Assembly (NCBI GenBank): GCA_018713245.1
Contig: DVFM01000033.1
Location: 1 to 64,000 of the forward strand
Direction of reading: 5' to 3'
Length of the DNA: 64,000 nucleotides
From: Candidatus Merdivicinus intestinavium
Lineage (GTDB): Bacteria > Bacillota > Clostridia > Oscillospirales > Ruminococcaceae
Shown here: positions 9,000 through 18,309 of the stretch, piece after piece
How positions within the stretch are numbered: position 1 is the stretch's first letter
How the letters are laid out: each line of letters starts with the position of its first letter
Notes under the pieces: generated by a model
Database searches by the model: none
Told to the model about the DNA's origin: nothing
Seen by the model: the letters and a program-made list of their open reading frames with translations, nothing else
Program-made: the position numbers and the translations under genes

Positions 9000-11138
9000 T
9001 TGATTTGGAAGAAAAGACGGCCGACCATCGGCAGGCAGGTTATCATCATCAATGTAACGCTGACCAGCGTCCTGCTCTGCATCCTGGCGGCGGTGCTCTT
9101 TTACCTGAACGGGAAAGTTCAGGAGGAGACCCACGCCCATAATCAGCAGATTCTGAACACCATCAGCCGGAATTTTGAGCTGGAAAAAATCCGGCTGGCC
9201 AACCTGTCGGAGGTTTGCCGTTCCGATACGGCCATGATTCTCAACACCGCCAATCAGCTGGGTGAGGTCCGCCTTGCGGACAGCGCTTCGGAAATCGGCG
9301 AAAAGCTCCGGCTGCTCTGCTACTCCCTTCCTTATGCGGACAGCGCCGTTCTGTACATCCGAAATACGGAAAAAGTAATCACCCAAAGCGGGGCCATTTA
9401 CGAAAAGGCGTGGTATCTGGACGATTTTGACTCGCTGCTCTCCTCGGGAGAGGAGCTTCCGCAGCTGGATTCGCTCCGGGACGGCTTTTACACCTACGAG
9501 AAATTCACCCTTTTCGTCTGCAATATCTTTTCCCGCGGGTCCATCATTATCCAGCTGAACGCCAGCAAGATGTTCAACCTGGACGAAATCCACGGCCTGC
9601 TTCCCAATTTTGACATCCTCATTCTCAACGGCCAACAGGTATTTGCCTCCACCGGTTCCGATGCCAAGCGGATTTTTGAAGACCTGGCGCTTGACGAATC
9701 CTTTACCCGGGCGCAGCAGTCCTGGTCGGAGGGGAAATACCAGATTACGCAGCAGCAGATCGGGAGCAGCGATTACCGCTATGTCATTCTGGGGCAAAAC
9801 AGCTCCATCCAGAACCAGCAGCTCCGCCTCAACCTGATTACCATTCTGGCGGCAGCCACCATTGTGGTGATCTGCTTCTTTGTCATCCTGCTCAACGCGA
9901 GAATTTATACGCCCCTTCAGCAGGTTGTGCGCAAAATCGGGAACGCCGGCCGCCGGTATGAAATCGACGTCATCAATCACCGGCTGGAGGAGCTGATGAC
10001 GGAAAACACCCAGATGAACGAACTCATCAACTCCCAAAACGACATTCAGCTGGAGATGGCGCTGAACTATGCCGCGCATCTGGCGGAAGACCCGCCCGCC
10101 CAGCTGGCAACGCTCCTGCGGAACCAGTTCGATTCCTACCAGGTTGTCGTTGTAGCGGCGCAGGGGGCGGACGGCCGCAGCCTGCTCTCCTCCTCCAACG
10201 GGGACAGCTATTTTGCCGACACGCTGGATGGCCACCCGGTTCATATTGACGCCTTTGTTCACGCATATGTCATCTCAATCGGGCAGGAACCCCCCCCTCC
10301 CCAGGAGTATATAAAAGGCAATTTCGAGCGCTTTTTCCGCGATAACCGGCAGGAGGACGCGGTTTTTGTGGGAATCAGCGACGTCAGCGGCGATGTTCTG
10401 GAGCTGCACCGGATGTTTGCGCAGGCCAGGCAGCGGATGATGGCCGCCGTCCTTTCCCCGGAAAAGGCAGTTTCGGTGTGTACGGAGGACAGCCCGGCCC
10501 CGGACAGCCGGATGGTCCCTCTGGAAATCCAGAACACGCTTCTGGAGTGCATCCGCACCGGGACGCCCAAGGACCTGGAGGCAATTCTCACCCGCGTATT
10601 CTTCAGCAGGCAGCAGACGGCGGCGCTGTCCGGTTATCTTTCGATTTACCAGACCCTTTCCTCCCTGCTGCATGTGATCCTGTCCAGCCTGAACGTCAGC
10701 GAGGATGTCTGCGCCTCCCTGAAATCCGTGCAGGCCGCGGCGGCCTACAACCCCTATTTTATGTTCCGAATCATTCTGGACGATTTCATCAAAATCAACC
10801 AGAATTGCTCTGCCGGGACCAGGATTCCCAAATACCAGATTATCGAGTATATCCAGCAGCACTACCGGGAACCGCTGGACCTGGAATCCATTGCCGCAGA
10901 ATTCGGCATTACGCCGGTGTACCTCTCCGCATGGTTTAAAAAGAACGTGGGGATCAACCTTTCCGCGCACATCACCAACGTCCGGATGGAGCAGGCCAAG
11001 CGCCTGCTGCTGGAAAAGCGCAGCGCCAAGGTTCAGGATATTGCCCAGGAGGTGGGCATTCCCAGCATTTCCACCTTTATCCGCCAGTTTAAAAACCATA
11101 CCGGGACGACTCCGGACCAATACCGCAAGCTGAACTGA
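9000..11138 (+). CDS. membrane-anchored AraC-family transcriptional regulator
   Basis: A 712-aa one-component sensor-regulator of the YesS/YtdP type. A transmembrane helix near the N-terminus (VTLTSVLLCILAAVLFYL), an extracytoplasmic region of about 240 residues, a second helix (residues about 280-300, TIVVICFFVILL), a cytoplasmic middle region, and a C-terminal AraC double helix-turn-helix (last 100 residues, LDLESIAAEFGITPVYLSAWFKK and a second helix pair ending TPDQYRKL). The TTG at 9000 is preferred because AGGGGAGG sits 7 nt upstream; the TTG at 8949 lies inside a hairpin. It probably senses the glycan, or the loaded binding protein, outside the membrane and activates the locus 1 promoter. 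Confidence 0.85.
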   Translation: MIWKKRRPTIGRQVIIINVTLTSVLLCILAAVLFYLNGKVQEETHAHNQQILNTISRNFELEKIRLANLSEVCRSDTAMILNTANQLGEVRLADSASEIGEKLRLLCYSLPYADSAVLYIRNTEKVITQSGAIYEKAWYLDDFDSLLSSGEELPQLDSLRDGFYTYEKFTLFVCNIFSRGSIIIQLNASKMFNLDEIHGLLPNFDILILNGQQVFASTGSDAKRIFEDLALDESFTRAQQSWSEGKYQITQQQIGSSDYRYVILGQNSSIQNQQLRLNLITILAAATIVVICFFVILLNARIYTPLQQVVRKIGNAGRRYEIDVINHRLEELMTENTQMNELINSQNDIQLEMALNYAAHLAEDPPAQLATLLRNQFDSYQVVVVAAQGADGRSLLSSSNGDSYFADTLDGHPVHIDAFVHAYVISIGQEPPPPQEYIKGNFERFFRDNRQEDAVFVGISDVSGDVLELHRMFAQARQRMMAAVLSPEKAVSVCTEDSPAPDSRMVPLEIQNTLLECIRTGTPKDLEAILTRVFFSRQQTAALSGYLSIYQTLSSLLHVILSSLNVSEDVCASLKSVQAAAAYNPYFMFRIILDDFIKINQNCSAGTRIPKYQIIEYIQQHYREPLDLESIAAEFGITPVYLSAWFKKNVGINLSAHITNVRMEQAKRLLLEKRSAKVQDIAQEVGIPSISTFIRQFKNHTGTTPDQYRKLN

Positions 11139-11143
11139 AAAAA

Positions 11144-11161
11144 CGCTGCGCAGCCGCAGCG
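11144..11161 (+). other. small hairpin before the 952-aa protein gene
   Basis: CGCTGCG (11144-11150) pairs with CGCAGCG (11155-11161) across a 4-nt loop, just before the AAGGAGG of the next gene. There is no T tract, so termination is unlikely. It may tune translation or be incidental. Confidence 0.35.
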
Positions 11162-11179
11162 AAATAAGGAGGCATTTTT

Positions 11180-14038
11180 ATGCAGAAAGGATACTTTCAC
11201 CCTGTCCGCCCCGAAGCCTACCCGCTTTATTCCCGCCGCCATACCAGGGCGGTGACCCGGGAACAGCTGGGGGATCAGATCCGCTTTGTCGCGCTGCGCG
11301 GCTTTGATACGGACGCGGCGGGCAACCTTGTCAACATCTCCGAGACCCTGGACGCCTACACCCGGGAATTTCCGCTGTGCGACATCATCTGGCCGGTTTA
11401 TCCTACCCTGTTTGCCCCCAATTTTGCGGAACTGACCGCGGAGGCGGAGAAGCGCGGGCTTTATATGTTCGATTTCTGGGGATATGTGCCCGGCTCCAAC
11501 CCGGACTGGAATATGGACGGGGGGAAATATGTCCCGCCGGAGGACGGAAACAATATCTGGGGGGAATATACGCCGCCGGAGGAAGCCTACCGGCTGCTGG
11601 AAAACATGGGGAAATACTTCATCGGCTTTGACAACGGGGAGCAGGACGGACGCTATATCGGCTCCTACGCGCCGATGATGTGTCCCGCTTCGGATAGCCG
11701 CCGCCGTCTTTACCAGAATTTCCAGGCGCATTTTGAAAAGCTGGAGGGGCATATGCGCAACAATATTGCGCTGCTCGCCTCCCTCAATTTCCTCCACTCC
11801 TTCGCCAAAGAGGGGAACACCTCCATCCTGGGGGCGGAAACGGCCCAGGCTCTGCCCAACGTGAACTTCTGGTTCTCCTATATCCGGGGCGCAGGGAAGC
11901 AGTACGGCCTGCTCTGGTTCGGAAACGCCTCCATCTGGAACCGCTGGGGCTGGAAATGCTATGACCGGGAGGACCGCTCCAACCCCTACGAGGAGTGCGG
12001 GCCGGAGTGCGGGACTTCGCTGAGCCTTCTGCGGCGGCTGCTTTACCTCGAATATCTGTACGGCAGCGACATCCTGGGCTTCGAGTCCGGCTGGTTCCTG
12101 GAGCCCGGCCATCTCCTGCCGGCCGGGTTCTACCGCCAGGGGCCGAAGCATCAGCTTTCCCCCGTCGGCATGATTCAGGAGGACCTGCGCCGCTTCATCG
12201 GCGAACACCCGGAGCGGGGCGCCCTTTATACGCCGGTCTGCCTGTACCTGGATTTCTACAACGGTTTTGCGCCTCCCCGCCATCTTTATACAAAGGAAAT
12301 TTACCGGGTCTGGGGGAACCATCCCTATGAGCGGGGGGATTATCAGCTGCACGCCATGTTCAGCCTTCTCTGCCCCGGCTACGAGGATTCCGGCTTTTTC
12401 CGCAATGAAAAGGGTTTCATGACCGCCACCCCGCACGGGGATATTGCCGACGTGATTTTCTCCGACACCGAGGCGGGCGTGCTGGACCAGTATGAACTGG
12501 TCATTGCCTGCGGCGAGGGGCGTCTGGACGCGGAAAGCCAGCTGAAGCTCCTGCGCTTCGCCGAAAACGGGGGGACCGTCCTCCTCTTCGGCAACAAGCT
12601 GGACGGCCTGCGTCCGGAGCTGCTCTGCGGGGAGGGCGACGCTGCGGCCGCCCTGCGCGGAGACGGGACGCCGCTGGTCCGGGAAAAACCGGCGGGCCGC
12701 GGCCGCATCCTCAACATGCTGGACGACGGGCTGGAGCAGAGCGCTGACCCGGCCGATTACCTTCCCGGCAACGAGGAAAACCGCCGGATTGTCCAGCCGT
12801 ACCGTTTTACCCGCGAGGCGGAAGCGTTTTTGGCCGGGCTGCTGGATGAATACCGGATTATCGGGCCGGACAATCCCGCATTGGGCTACGCTGTCAACGA
12901 GCTTGCGCCGGACCGGTTCCTGCTGGCGGTCTATAATCCCCGCTTCAGCGAGGAAGCCTTCTCGATTACCGGCAGCGCGGCGGCTTCTGCGGTAAAATCC
13001 GTCCAAGAGTGGGAGATTCCGGACCTGCCCCGGGACACCCCCGGCTACTATCCGCCGAAAGATTCCCTGACCGCGGAGCAGCCCTGCCGCACGGAGGGGG
13101 ACTATACCGTCCCGCCCATGGGGATGCGGATATTTGAGGTAAAGACCGAGCGTCCCGCCGTGGAGGAAAAGCCGGAGATCGTTTTTGCGAAAAAGAAACT
13201 GCCGCCGGTTTATGTCTCCCTGTCCCCGGCGCCCACCATTCAGGACGCTTATTTGGACATTCCCTGGTTTGAAAACTACTTTGCCGGCATCAAGCTGGAT
13301 GCCCGGTATCTGGAGCAGCACGACCCCGCTTTCCTGGAGCGGGAGGGGGCGTATCTCCGGCGGCGCGGCTGCGGCGTCATTCTGGACTTTACCCCCATGC
13401 TGAACCACTACCCGGATCTTTCCCTGATCCGCAACATCCCCGGGCGCACCGAGGAGAGCATTGCCCGCATCCGGGCTGTGCTGGAAAAGGGGAAATTTTA
13501 CGGCTGCAGCAAGGCGATTCTCAGCCTCCACCGGAATGCGGAAAACGCGCTTTCTCTGGAGGACGCCGTCTGCAATATGAAAAAATCTCTGGCGGAAATT
13601 GCCGGGATTGCCCGGGAATTGGGCGTTGTGCTCTACCTTCAGAACGGGCGTTCCCTCAAAACGCGCAGCGTTTTCGCGCCGGCGGAGGATGCGGCGGAGT
13701 TCTTAAACGAGGAAATCCGCTTCGCCTACAGCACGGCCCACGGACTCGGCGCAAAGGAGAATCAAGGGCAGACCACCCTGGGCTCGGTCGTACATCGGGC
13801 GGATTCCGGGGCGCAGGAGGACATCCAAAAAACCGTGCGGGAGATGCGCCCCGCCGCCCTTCTGCTGGCTGCGCCGCAGCGGGATGCGTTCGGCCAGTTC
13901 TGCGACCTCCACCTGCCGCTGAGCGAAAGCGATTTTGCCGGTCTGCCGGGCAGGATGGAAGGGACGTTCGACTTTATCTGCCTGGACGCCGTTTATCAGA
14001 ACGCGGACCAGATTTTTGCCGATTATCAGCTGCTGTGA
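11180..14038 (+). CDS. 952-aa protein, putative glycoside hydrolase-like barrel fused to an isomerase-like barrel
   Basis: Not assignable by eye to a named family. Residues 1-340 read like a TIM-barrel glycosidase, with strand-like segments and carboxylates at FIGFDNGEQDG (E154), ILGAETAQ (E220) and DILGFESGW (E302), which are candidates for catalysis. Residues 345-480 (VLDQYELVIACGEGR, FAENGGTVLLFG) resemble the GATase-like trimerisation domain of GH42/GH151 enzymes. A beta-rich linker follows. Residues 675-952 look like a second, xylose-isomerase-type barrel (GIKLDARYLEQ, GCGVILDFTPML, ELGVVLYLQNG). There is no signal peptide. AAGGAGG precedes the ATG. The gene sits between the AraC regulator and a GH95-like gene, 12 bp from the latter, so it likely acts on the same imported glycan. 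Domain reading is inference from pattern only. Confidence 0.55.
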   Translation: MQKGYFHPVRPEAYPLYSRRHTRAVTREQLGDQIRFVALRGFDTDAAGNLVNISETLDAYTREFPLCDIIWPVYPTLFAPNFAELTAEAEKRGLYMFDFWGYVPGSNPDWNMDGGKYVPPEDGNNIWGEYTPPEEAYRLLENMGKYFIGFDNGEQDGRYIGSYAPMMCPASDSRRRLYQNFQAHFEKLEGHMRNNIALLASLNFLHSFAKEGNTSILGAETAQALPNVNFWFSYIRGAGKQYGLLWFGNASIWNRWGWKCYDREDRSNPYEECGPECGTSLSLLRRLLYLEYLYGSDILGFESGWFLEPGHLLPAGFYRQGPKHQLSPVGMIQEDLRRFIGEHPERGALYTPVCLYLDFYNGFAPPRHLYTKEIYRVWGNHPYERGDYQLHAMFSLLCPGYEDSGFFRNEKGFMTATPHGDIADVIFSDTEAGVLDQYELVIACGEGRLDAESQLKLLRFAENGGTVLLFGNKLDGLRPELLCGEGDAAAALRGDGTPLVREKPAGRGRILNMLDDGLEQSADPADYLPGNEENRRIVQPYRFTREAEAFLAGLLDEYRIIGPDNPALGYAVNELAPDRFLLAVYNPRFSEEAFSITGSAAASAVKSVQEWEIPDLPRDTPGYYPPKDSLTAEQPCRTEGDYTVPPMGMRIFEVKTERPAVEEKPEIVFAKKKLPPVYVSLSPAPTIQDAYLDIPWFENYFAGIKLDARYLEQHDPAFLEREGAYLRRRGCGVILDFTPMLNHYPDLSLIRNIPGRTEESIARIRAVLEKGKFYGCSKAILSLHRNAENALSLEDAVCNMKKSLAEIAGIARELGVVLYLQNGRSLKTRSVFAPAEDAAEFLNEEIRFAYSTAHGLGAKENQGQTTLGSVVHRADSGAQEDIQKTVREMRPAALLLAAPQRDAFGQFCDLHLPLSESDFAGLPGRMEGTFDFICLDAVYQNADQIFADYQLL

Positions 14039-14050
14039 GGAGGCGGGACC

Positions 14051-16420
14051 ATGCATTCTATCACACACCGCCGCCGCATTCTGTCGGCGGAAAACGGGTT
14101 CCTCCTGGGGAACGGCGACCTGTCCGTCAGCGTGTATCAGACCGAAAGCGAGATTATCTGGCGGTTCGGCAAAGGCAATGTCTGGGACCGCAGGCTGGAC
14201 CTGCGGGACGACCCGCCTCCCGCCCGCATTGAGGAAGTGCGCCGGGGGATTCTGGAGGAGGGCTGGAAGGTCGGAACCATCGGCGAAGGACTGACAGCCC
14301 TGCGCGGGACGCGGGACGAAAAGCGCATGCGGGAGATCTGCCAGGGCAGCCCCAAGAGCTACGAAACCCGCCCTTACCCCTGCCCCAAGCCGGTGGGAGA
14401 GCTTTCCATGCATCTGCCGCCCGACCTGACGGAGCTGGAAGTGGAGCAGACCCTCTGGATTGAGGACGGGGTGGCGGAAATCACCTGCCGGCAGGAGGAG
14501 CGGTTCCTAGCGTCGGTTTCGTGCTGGGTGGACAGCAGGGAAAACATTCTCTGCGTGGAGTGGCGCACAGACGCGGAACCCGGCACGGCGCCGGTATGGT
14601 TTTCGCTGTACCGCTGGGCGGACCCCCGCGTGGAGGCGTTTGCGGCCGGCCAGTTCGCCGCCTTCCGGACCAGCCTGGTGACCGGAGCGAACGACCCTTC
14701 CAAAGCAACCCCGCTTCCGCCGCCCGTGGCGGAAGGAGAGGGGGACCTGCCCCACATCCGCCAGGATTTTTATCCGGAAAAAACCTTCCCGGAAGGGTCC
14801 TGCTGCCTGATTGCCCCCTTGTGCGGGGGGAAGGCGGAGCTGCCGCGCTGGCCCCGCCCCGATACCGCCGCGCTGCACATTCTGCCGGAAAAGGGGGATG
14901 GCGCGGTTGCGGTGGGCGTAACGGCCACCGGCGATGCGCACAGCGGCCTGCCGGGTTTGCGGCGGCTGCGGGATATCGTCCGGAGCGATGGCTTCTTCCG
15001 GGAAAGCCGCGAGCGGCTGCACCGGGAAATGGAGCGCTTTTGGAGCCGTTCTTCCTTCCGGTGCGGGGAAAAGCTGCTGGAAAACCTCTGGTATGAAACC
15101 ATTTACGCCTTCCGCTGCATCTATCGCGGGGGAACAACCCCGCCCGGGCTCTTCTTTCCCAGCACCGTGAAGGATTACGCCCACTGGCACGGCGATTACC
15201 ACAGCAATTACAATTTCCAGCAGCCTTTCTGGGGCATTTGTGAGGCAAACCACCCGGAGGGACTGGATGCCTATTTTGCCGGAATGGAGTATTTCTTCCG
15301 GATTGGGCGGAAAATCGCCCGGGAATACTACGGAACGCGGGGTGTTTTTGTCCAGCTTTCCGCCTTCCCCATTGACGCGGAGGACGACCCCATCGGCGTG
15401 GTGCCGCTGGGGAGAATGGCCTACATGACGGGATGGGCGTGCACGCTGTACTGGCGCCGTTATCTTCTCACCATGGACCGGGAATGGCTTGCCAGGACCG
15501 GTTATCCCGCCATCCGCGACTGCGCCCTCTTTTATACCGACTTTCTGACGCTGGGAGAGGATGGGAAGTATCACGCCTTTCCGTCCAATCAGGGGGAGGA
15601 CGCATTCAGCGGGAACCCGGCGGATTTCTGCGACCGGGAGGAAGTGGCCGCTTACCTTTGCTATTGCCTGCGCTGCGCCATTGCCGCCGCCGGGGTGCTG
15701 GGCTGCGACCCGGAACTTTCCGCCAGGTGGAAGGAGCTGCTGGACAACTACGCCGCCGACCCTGCCGCCGCTTATCCCGCAGGGAGCCCGGAGCGCCGGC
15801 GGGCGGAGGAGAACCCTCCCGAATTCGGCAGCCACGAGCTTCTGGAACGCTGCTCCCGCCGGGAGGGAGAGCCGTGGCCTGCGCCGGAGGATTATATCTC
15901 GGAGTGGTATTTCGGGCATTACCCCCTGCATCAGCTCAAACGGCTGCATATGGGATGCTTCGACCCCGCTTTGGACTATCCCGCATTTCTTGCAGACATC
16001 CGGCGCTGGCGCCATCCCAACGGGCTGTGCTGGGCAATGTCTGTCGAACGGTACGGGCAGATCGGCGCCTGGACCGAGACGCTGGGCGTGCTGGGGTCGC
16101 TGATGGAGTGCGCTGTGCAGAGCTGGGACGGGTGCATCCGGCTTTTTCCGGGGCTTCCGCCGGAAGTGGACCTGTCCTTTGAGAACTTCCGGGCGCGCGG
16201 CGCATTTTTGGTCAGCGCCGTCCGGAAAGGCGGGGAGACGGAGCAGGTCCGCATCTTTTCGGAGGCGGGAGGGGAGTGCACCTTCCTTCCGCCCTGGGAA
16301 AAGGTGCGCATCCTGGACGAAGAGGGGAGAGAGGTCCCCCACAATCCGGGGGAATGGGGCGGCTGCCGGTTTATGACGGAGAAGGGAGCCGCCTACCGGC
16401 TGGAACCCGCCCTTTCCTGA
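14051..16420 (+). CDS. GH95-like six-hairpin glycosidase (putative alpha-L-fucosidase or galactosidase)
   Basis: A 789-aa protein with the layout of clan GH-L/GH95-type enzymes: an N-terminal beta-sandwich that opens with NGFLLGNGDLS, a linker, and an (alpha/alpha)6 barrel. The most telling motif is GDYHSNYNFQQPFW: N386 and N388 match the NxN pair that positions catalytic water in GH95 (HLNINLQMN in known enzymes), and D382-H384 also match. The region after it lacks other close GH95 identities, so the family could be GH95-like but unclassified. No signal peptide, so cytoplasmic action on imported oligosaccharide is expected. GAGGAGG precedes the ATG and the gap to the 952-aa gene is 12 bp. 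It ends the locus 1 transcript at a shared bidirectional terminator. Confidence 0.65.
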   Translation: MHSITHRRRILSAENGFLLGNGDLSVSVYQTESEIIWRFGKGNVWDRRLDLRDDPPPARIEEVRRGILEEGWKVGTIGEGLTALRGTRDEKRMREICQGSPKSYETRPYPCPKPVGELSMHLPPDLTELEVEQTLWIEDGVAEITCRQEERFLASVSCWVDSRENILCVEWRTDAEPGTAPVWFSLYRWADPRVEAFAAGQFAAFRTSLVTGANDPSKATPLPPPVAEGEGDLPHIRQDFYPEKTFPEGSCCLIAPLCGGKAELPRWPRPDTAALHILPEKGDGAVAVGVTATGDAHSGLPGLRRLRDIVRSDGFFRESRERLHREMERFWSRSSFRCGEKLLENLWYETIYAFRCIYRGGTTPPGLFFPSTVKDYAHWHGDYHSNYNFQQPFWGICEANHPEGLDAYFAGMEYFFRIGRKIAREYYGTRGVFVQLSAFPIDAEDDPIGVVPLGRMAYMTGWACTLYWRRYLLTMDREWLARTGYPAIRDCALFYTDFLTLGEDGKYHAFPSNQGEDAFSGNPADFCDREEVAAYLCYCLRCAIAAAGVLGCDPELSARWKELLDNYAADPAAAYPAGSPERRRAEENPPEFGSHELLERCSRREGEPWPAPEDYISEWYFGHYPLHQLKRLHMGCFDPALDYPAFLADIRRWRHPNGLCWAMSVERYGQIGAWTETLGVLGSLMECAVQSWDGCIRLFPGLPPEVDLSFENFRARGAFLVSAVRKGGETEQVRIFSEAGGECTFLPPWEKVRILDEEGREVPHNPGEWGGCRFMTEKGAAYRLEPALS

Positions 16421-16465
16421 AATACAAAACCGGCAGCGTTTCTGCCGCAGGGACCGGCCTGCATG

Positions 16466-16505
16466 AAAAAAGGATGCCTGACGTTTCATCAGGCATCCTT
16501 CTTTT
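16466..16505. terminator. bidirectional terminator between convergent glycosidase genes
   Basis: AAGGATGCCTGA (16470-16481) and TCAGGCATCCTT (16489-16500) form a 12-bp stem with an A run on the left and CTTTT on the right. It therefore serves the GH95-like gene on the plus strand and the GH29 gene on the minus strand. Confidence 0.9.
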
Positions 16506-16510
16506 AAACC

Positions 16511-17752
16511 TTAAAACAGCAGTTCCGCAACCCGGACGACCATGTTGGAGCCGTAGGGGTAGCCGGTGGGCAGGAAGCTGAACAGCCCGGTTTCCTCATT
16601 CTGGGAAAAGGGGAGCTCCCGGTCGTTGTCCAGCCACTTGACCGCCTTAACCTTGCCGCTGACGCCGGTAAAGGCGCGCGGGCCAACCTTGGAATTGTTG
16701 ACCGTAACGGATTCGTTTCCGACAATGGGAAGATCGAACACGAACAGGTAAGTCCTGCCGTCCTCCGTTTTCAGGCCAAAATCGTCGCCGTTGCCTGCGA
16801 TGCCGCAGGGTTTGCCCTCGTAGATCACGCCTTTGGTCTGCTCAATCCAGCGGCCGATTACGGAAAGAATCCCGGACATCATCTCCGGAACCGCCCCATC
16901 GCCGTCCGGGCCGATGTTCAGCAGCAGGTTTGCGCCGGCTCTCCGGCATTTGCAGAGGGTCTTGATAAGCTCGGCGGGCGTTTTGTAGTTGTAGTCGTTT
17001 TTGCCGTAGGCCCAGTGGTCGTTTAAGGTGAAGCACATCTCTCCCGAGACGTACTTTTTCATCCCTTCCCGGTCGATGGGGTGGGGGAGCCCCTGCTCAA
17101 AGGTGACGCTGTCAATCTCGGGATGTCCGGTTTCACCCCGGGCAGAGAGGCCGGTGTTGTTGATAATCATGGCGTCCGGCTGATATTTGCGGATGGTGCC
17201 GTAGAGGTCGTCCAGTTTCCAGTCTGCGTCCGGCTTGCTCCAGTTGCCGTCGAACCAGAAGCCGCCGATTTTGCCGTAGTTGGTGCAGAGGATTTCCACG
17301 CTGCGGCGGAGGTACTCGAGGTAGGCGTCAAAATTGTTGTCGAAATCCTTGTTGTGCCAGTCGAGGGTGGTGTGGTAGAGGAAGGGGACAATGCCGTGGC
17401 GATGGCAGGCGTCGGTAAATTCCCGGATAAAGTCGCGCTTGGCGGGGCTGTGGAGGGAGTTGTAGGTCCCCAGCTCCTTGGTGTCGTAGAGGGAGAAGCC
17501 GTCGTGATGCCGCGTGGTGAGGGTGATGTACTTCATGCCGGAATTCTTGGCCAGGAGCACAATTTTGTCGGCATCAAAGTCCTTGCCGGTGAAGGTGTCC
17601 ACCAGCTTGTCATACTCCTCGTCGGGGATGCCGGGAATGGCTTTTACCCATTCGCCCATGCCCAGCTGGGAATACAGCCCCCAGTGGATAAACATGCCAT
17701 AGGCCATTTTTTCAAATTCCGCAATGCGTTTTTCAGGTTTTGGAATGCTCAT
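16511..17752 (-). CDS. alpha-L-fucosidase, GH29 (first of three)
   Basis: A 413-aa retaining fucosidase. Family motifs are intact: GMFIHWGLYS near residue 20, TRHHDGFSLY at 80-89 (substrate-binding histidines) and GGFWFDGNW with D168 as the predicted nucleophile. A compact C-terminal beta domain follows the barrel. No signal peptide, so it is probably intracellular. AAAGGAGG precedes the ATG at 17752, and a promoter (TTGCAG-17-TATACT) lies just upstream, so it is transcribed alone and opposite to locus 1. It should remove terminal fucose from glycans imported by one or more of the three transporters in the window. Confidence 0.92.
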   Translation of the reverse strand: MSIPKPEKRIAEFEKMAYGMFIHWGLYSQLGMGEWVKAIPGIPDEEYDKLVDTFTGKDFDADKIVLLAKNSGMKYITLTTRHHDGFSLYDTKELGTYNSLHSPAKRDFIREFTDACHRHGIVPFLYHTTLDWHNKDFDNNFDAYLEYLRRSVEILCTNYGKIGGFWFDGNWSKPDADWKLDDLYGTIRKYQPDAMIINNTGLSARGETGHPEIDSVTFEQGLPHPIDREGMKKYVSGEMCFTLNDHWAYGKNDYNYKTPAELIKTLCKCRRAGANLLLNIGPDGDGAVPEMMSGILSVIGRWIEQTKGVIYEGKPCGIAGNGDDFGLKTEDGRTYLFVFDLPIVGNESVTVNNSKVGPRAFTGVSGKVKAVKWLDNDRELPFSQNEETGLFSFLPTGYPYGSNMVVRVAELLF

Positions 17753-17790
17753 AATATCCTCCTTTGCCGTTACAGCATTATTTTATTTAC

Positions 17791-17819
17791 AGTATAGCAG
17801 GAAGCGTCCTTTTCTGCAA
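17791..17819 (-). promoter_or_regulatory. promoter of the first GH29 gene
   Basis: Minus-strand TTGCAG (17819-17814) and TATACT (17796-17791) with a 17-bp spacer, about 40 bp before the fucosidase start. Confidence 0.75.
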
Positions 17820-17871
17820 GAGTTTTGTATGCAAAGTATAAAAAAATATCGTTATTTTTCCCGGATTCCGG

Positions 17872-17910
17872 AAAACAGGAAGCGGAGCCGCTTTTGGCAG
17901 CTCCGCTTTT
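17872..17910 (-). terminator. terminator of the ABC-ygbA-ybaN operon
   Basis: Minus-strand inverted repeat AGCGGAGC...GCTCCGCT with a short loop (17908 to 17881), followed by CCTGTTTT. It starts right after the stop codon of the YbaN-like gene. Confidence 0.7.
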
Positions 17911-17913
17911 CTC

Positions 17914-18309
17914 TTATTCCCCGGACGGCCGGACAGGGGGCTTGAAGGTTTTTACTCCGAACACAAAATAAAGGATATGGAACAGCCATACGCCCGTTAA
18001 GACAATCCTTCCCACCGGCACGGCGTGCATCATGATAAAGCCAACCGTCATCAGCACCGTGACTGTCACCATAATGCGGATTTTTGTTTTCCAGGTCATG
18101 CCCTGGCCCTTGACATAGCTTTCCAGGTTGTTTTTGTAGAGCTTGGTGCCGGTAAACCAGCGGTGCAGTTTTTCGGAGCTTTTGGCAAAGCAGAACGCCG
18201 CCAGCAGCAGAAAGGGAAAGGCAGGCAGCAGCGGAAGAACTGCGCCCACAGCGCCCAGCCCCACGCCGGCACAGCCGAGAATGATGTACAAAATCCGTTT
18301 GAGCTTCAT
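17914..18309 (-). CDS. YbaN/DUF454 family inner membrane protein
   Basis: A 131-aa small membrane protein with the DUF454 hallmark: an N-terminal hydrophobic pair (ILGCAGVGLGAVGAVLPLLP, then FPFLLLAAFCFAKSS), a short basic loop with HRWF, and a hydrophobic C-terminal pair. Its start codon overlaps the stop of the YgbA-like gene by 4 bp (ATGA), so translation is probably coupled. The family's function is unknown; in Firmicutes it recurs beside ABC exporter pairs and YgbA-like proteins. Last gene of the operon, followed by a terminator. Confidence 0.85.
   Translation of the reverse strand: MKLKRILYIILGCAGVGLGAVGAVLPLLPAFPFLLLAAFCFAKSSEKLHRWFTGTKLYKNNLESYVKGQGMTWKTKIRIMVTVTVLMTVGFIMMHAVPVGRIVLTGVWLFHILYFVFGVKTFKPPVRPSGE

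Noticed and set aside
7287..10262. 991-aa minus-strand frame over the binding protein and AraC genes
   Set aside because: Lies opposite two well-supported genes; composition is an antisense reading of C/G-ending codons, with no recognisable motif.
11033..13531. 832-aa minus-strand frame over the 952-aa gene
   Set aside because: No motif or start site; the plus-strand gene has a strong AAGGAGG and operon context. Kept as a shadow.
14507..16489. 660-aa minus-strand frame over the GH95-like gene
   Set aside because: Its start lies inside the bidirectional terminator, and it contains no domain-like pattern.
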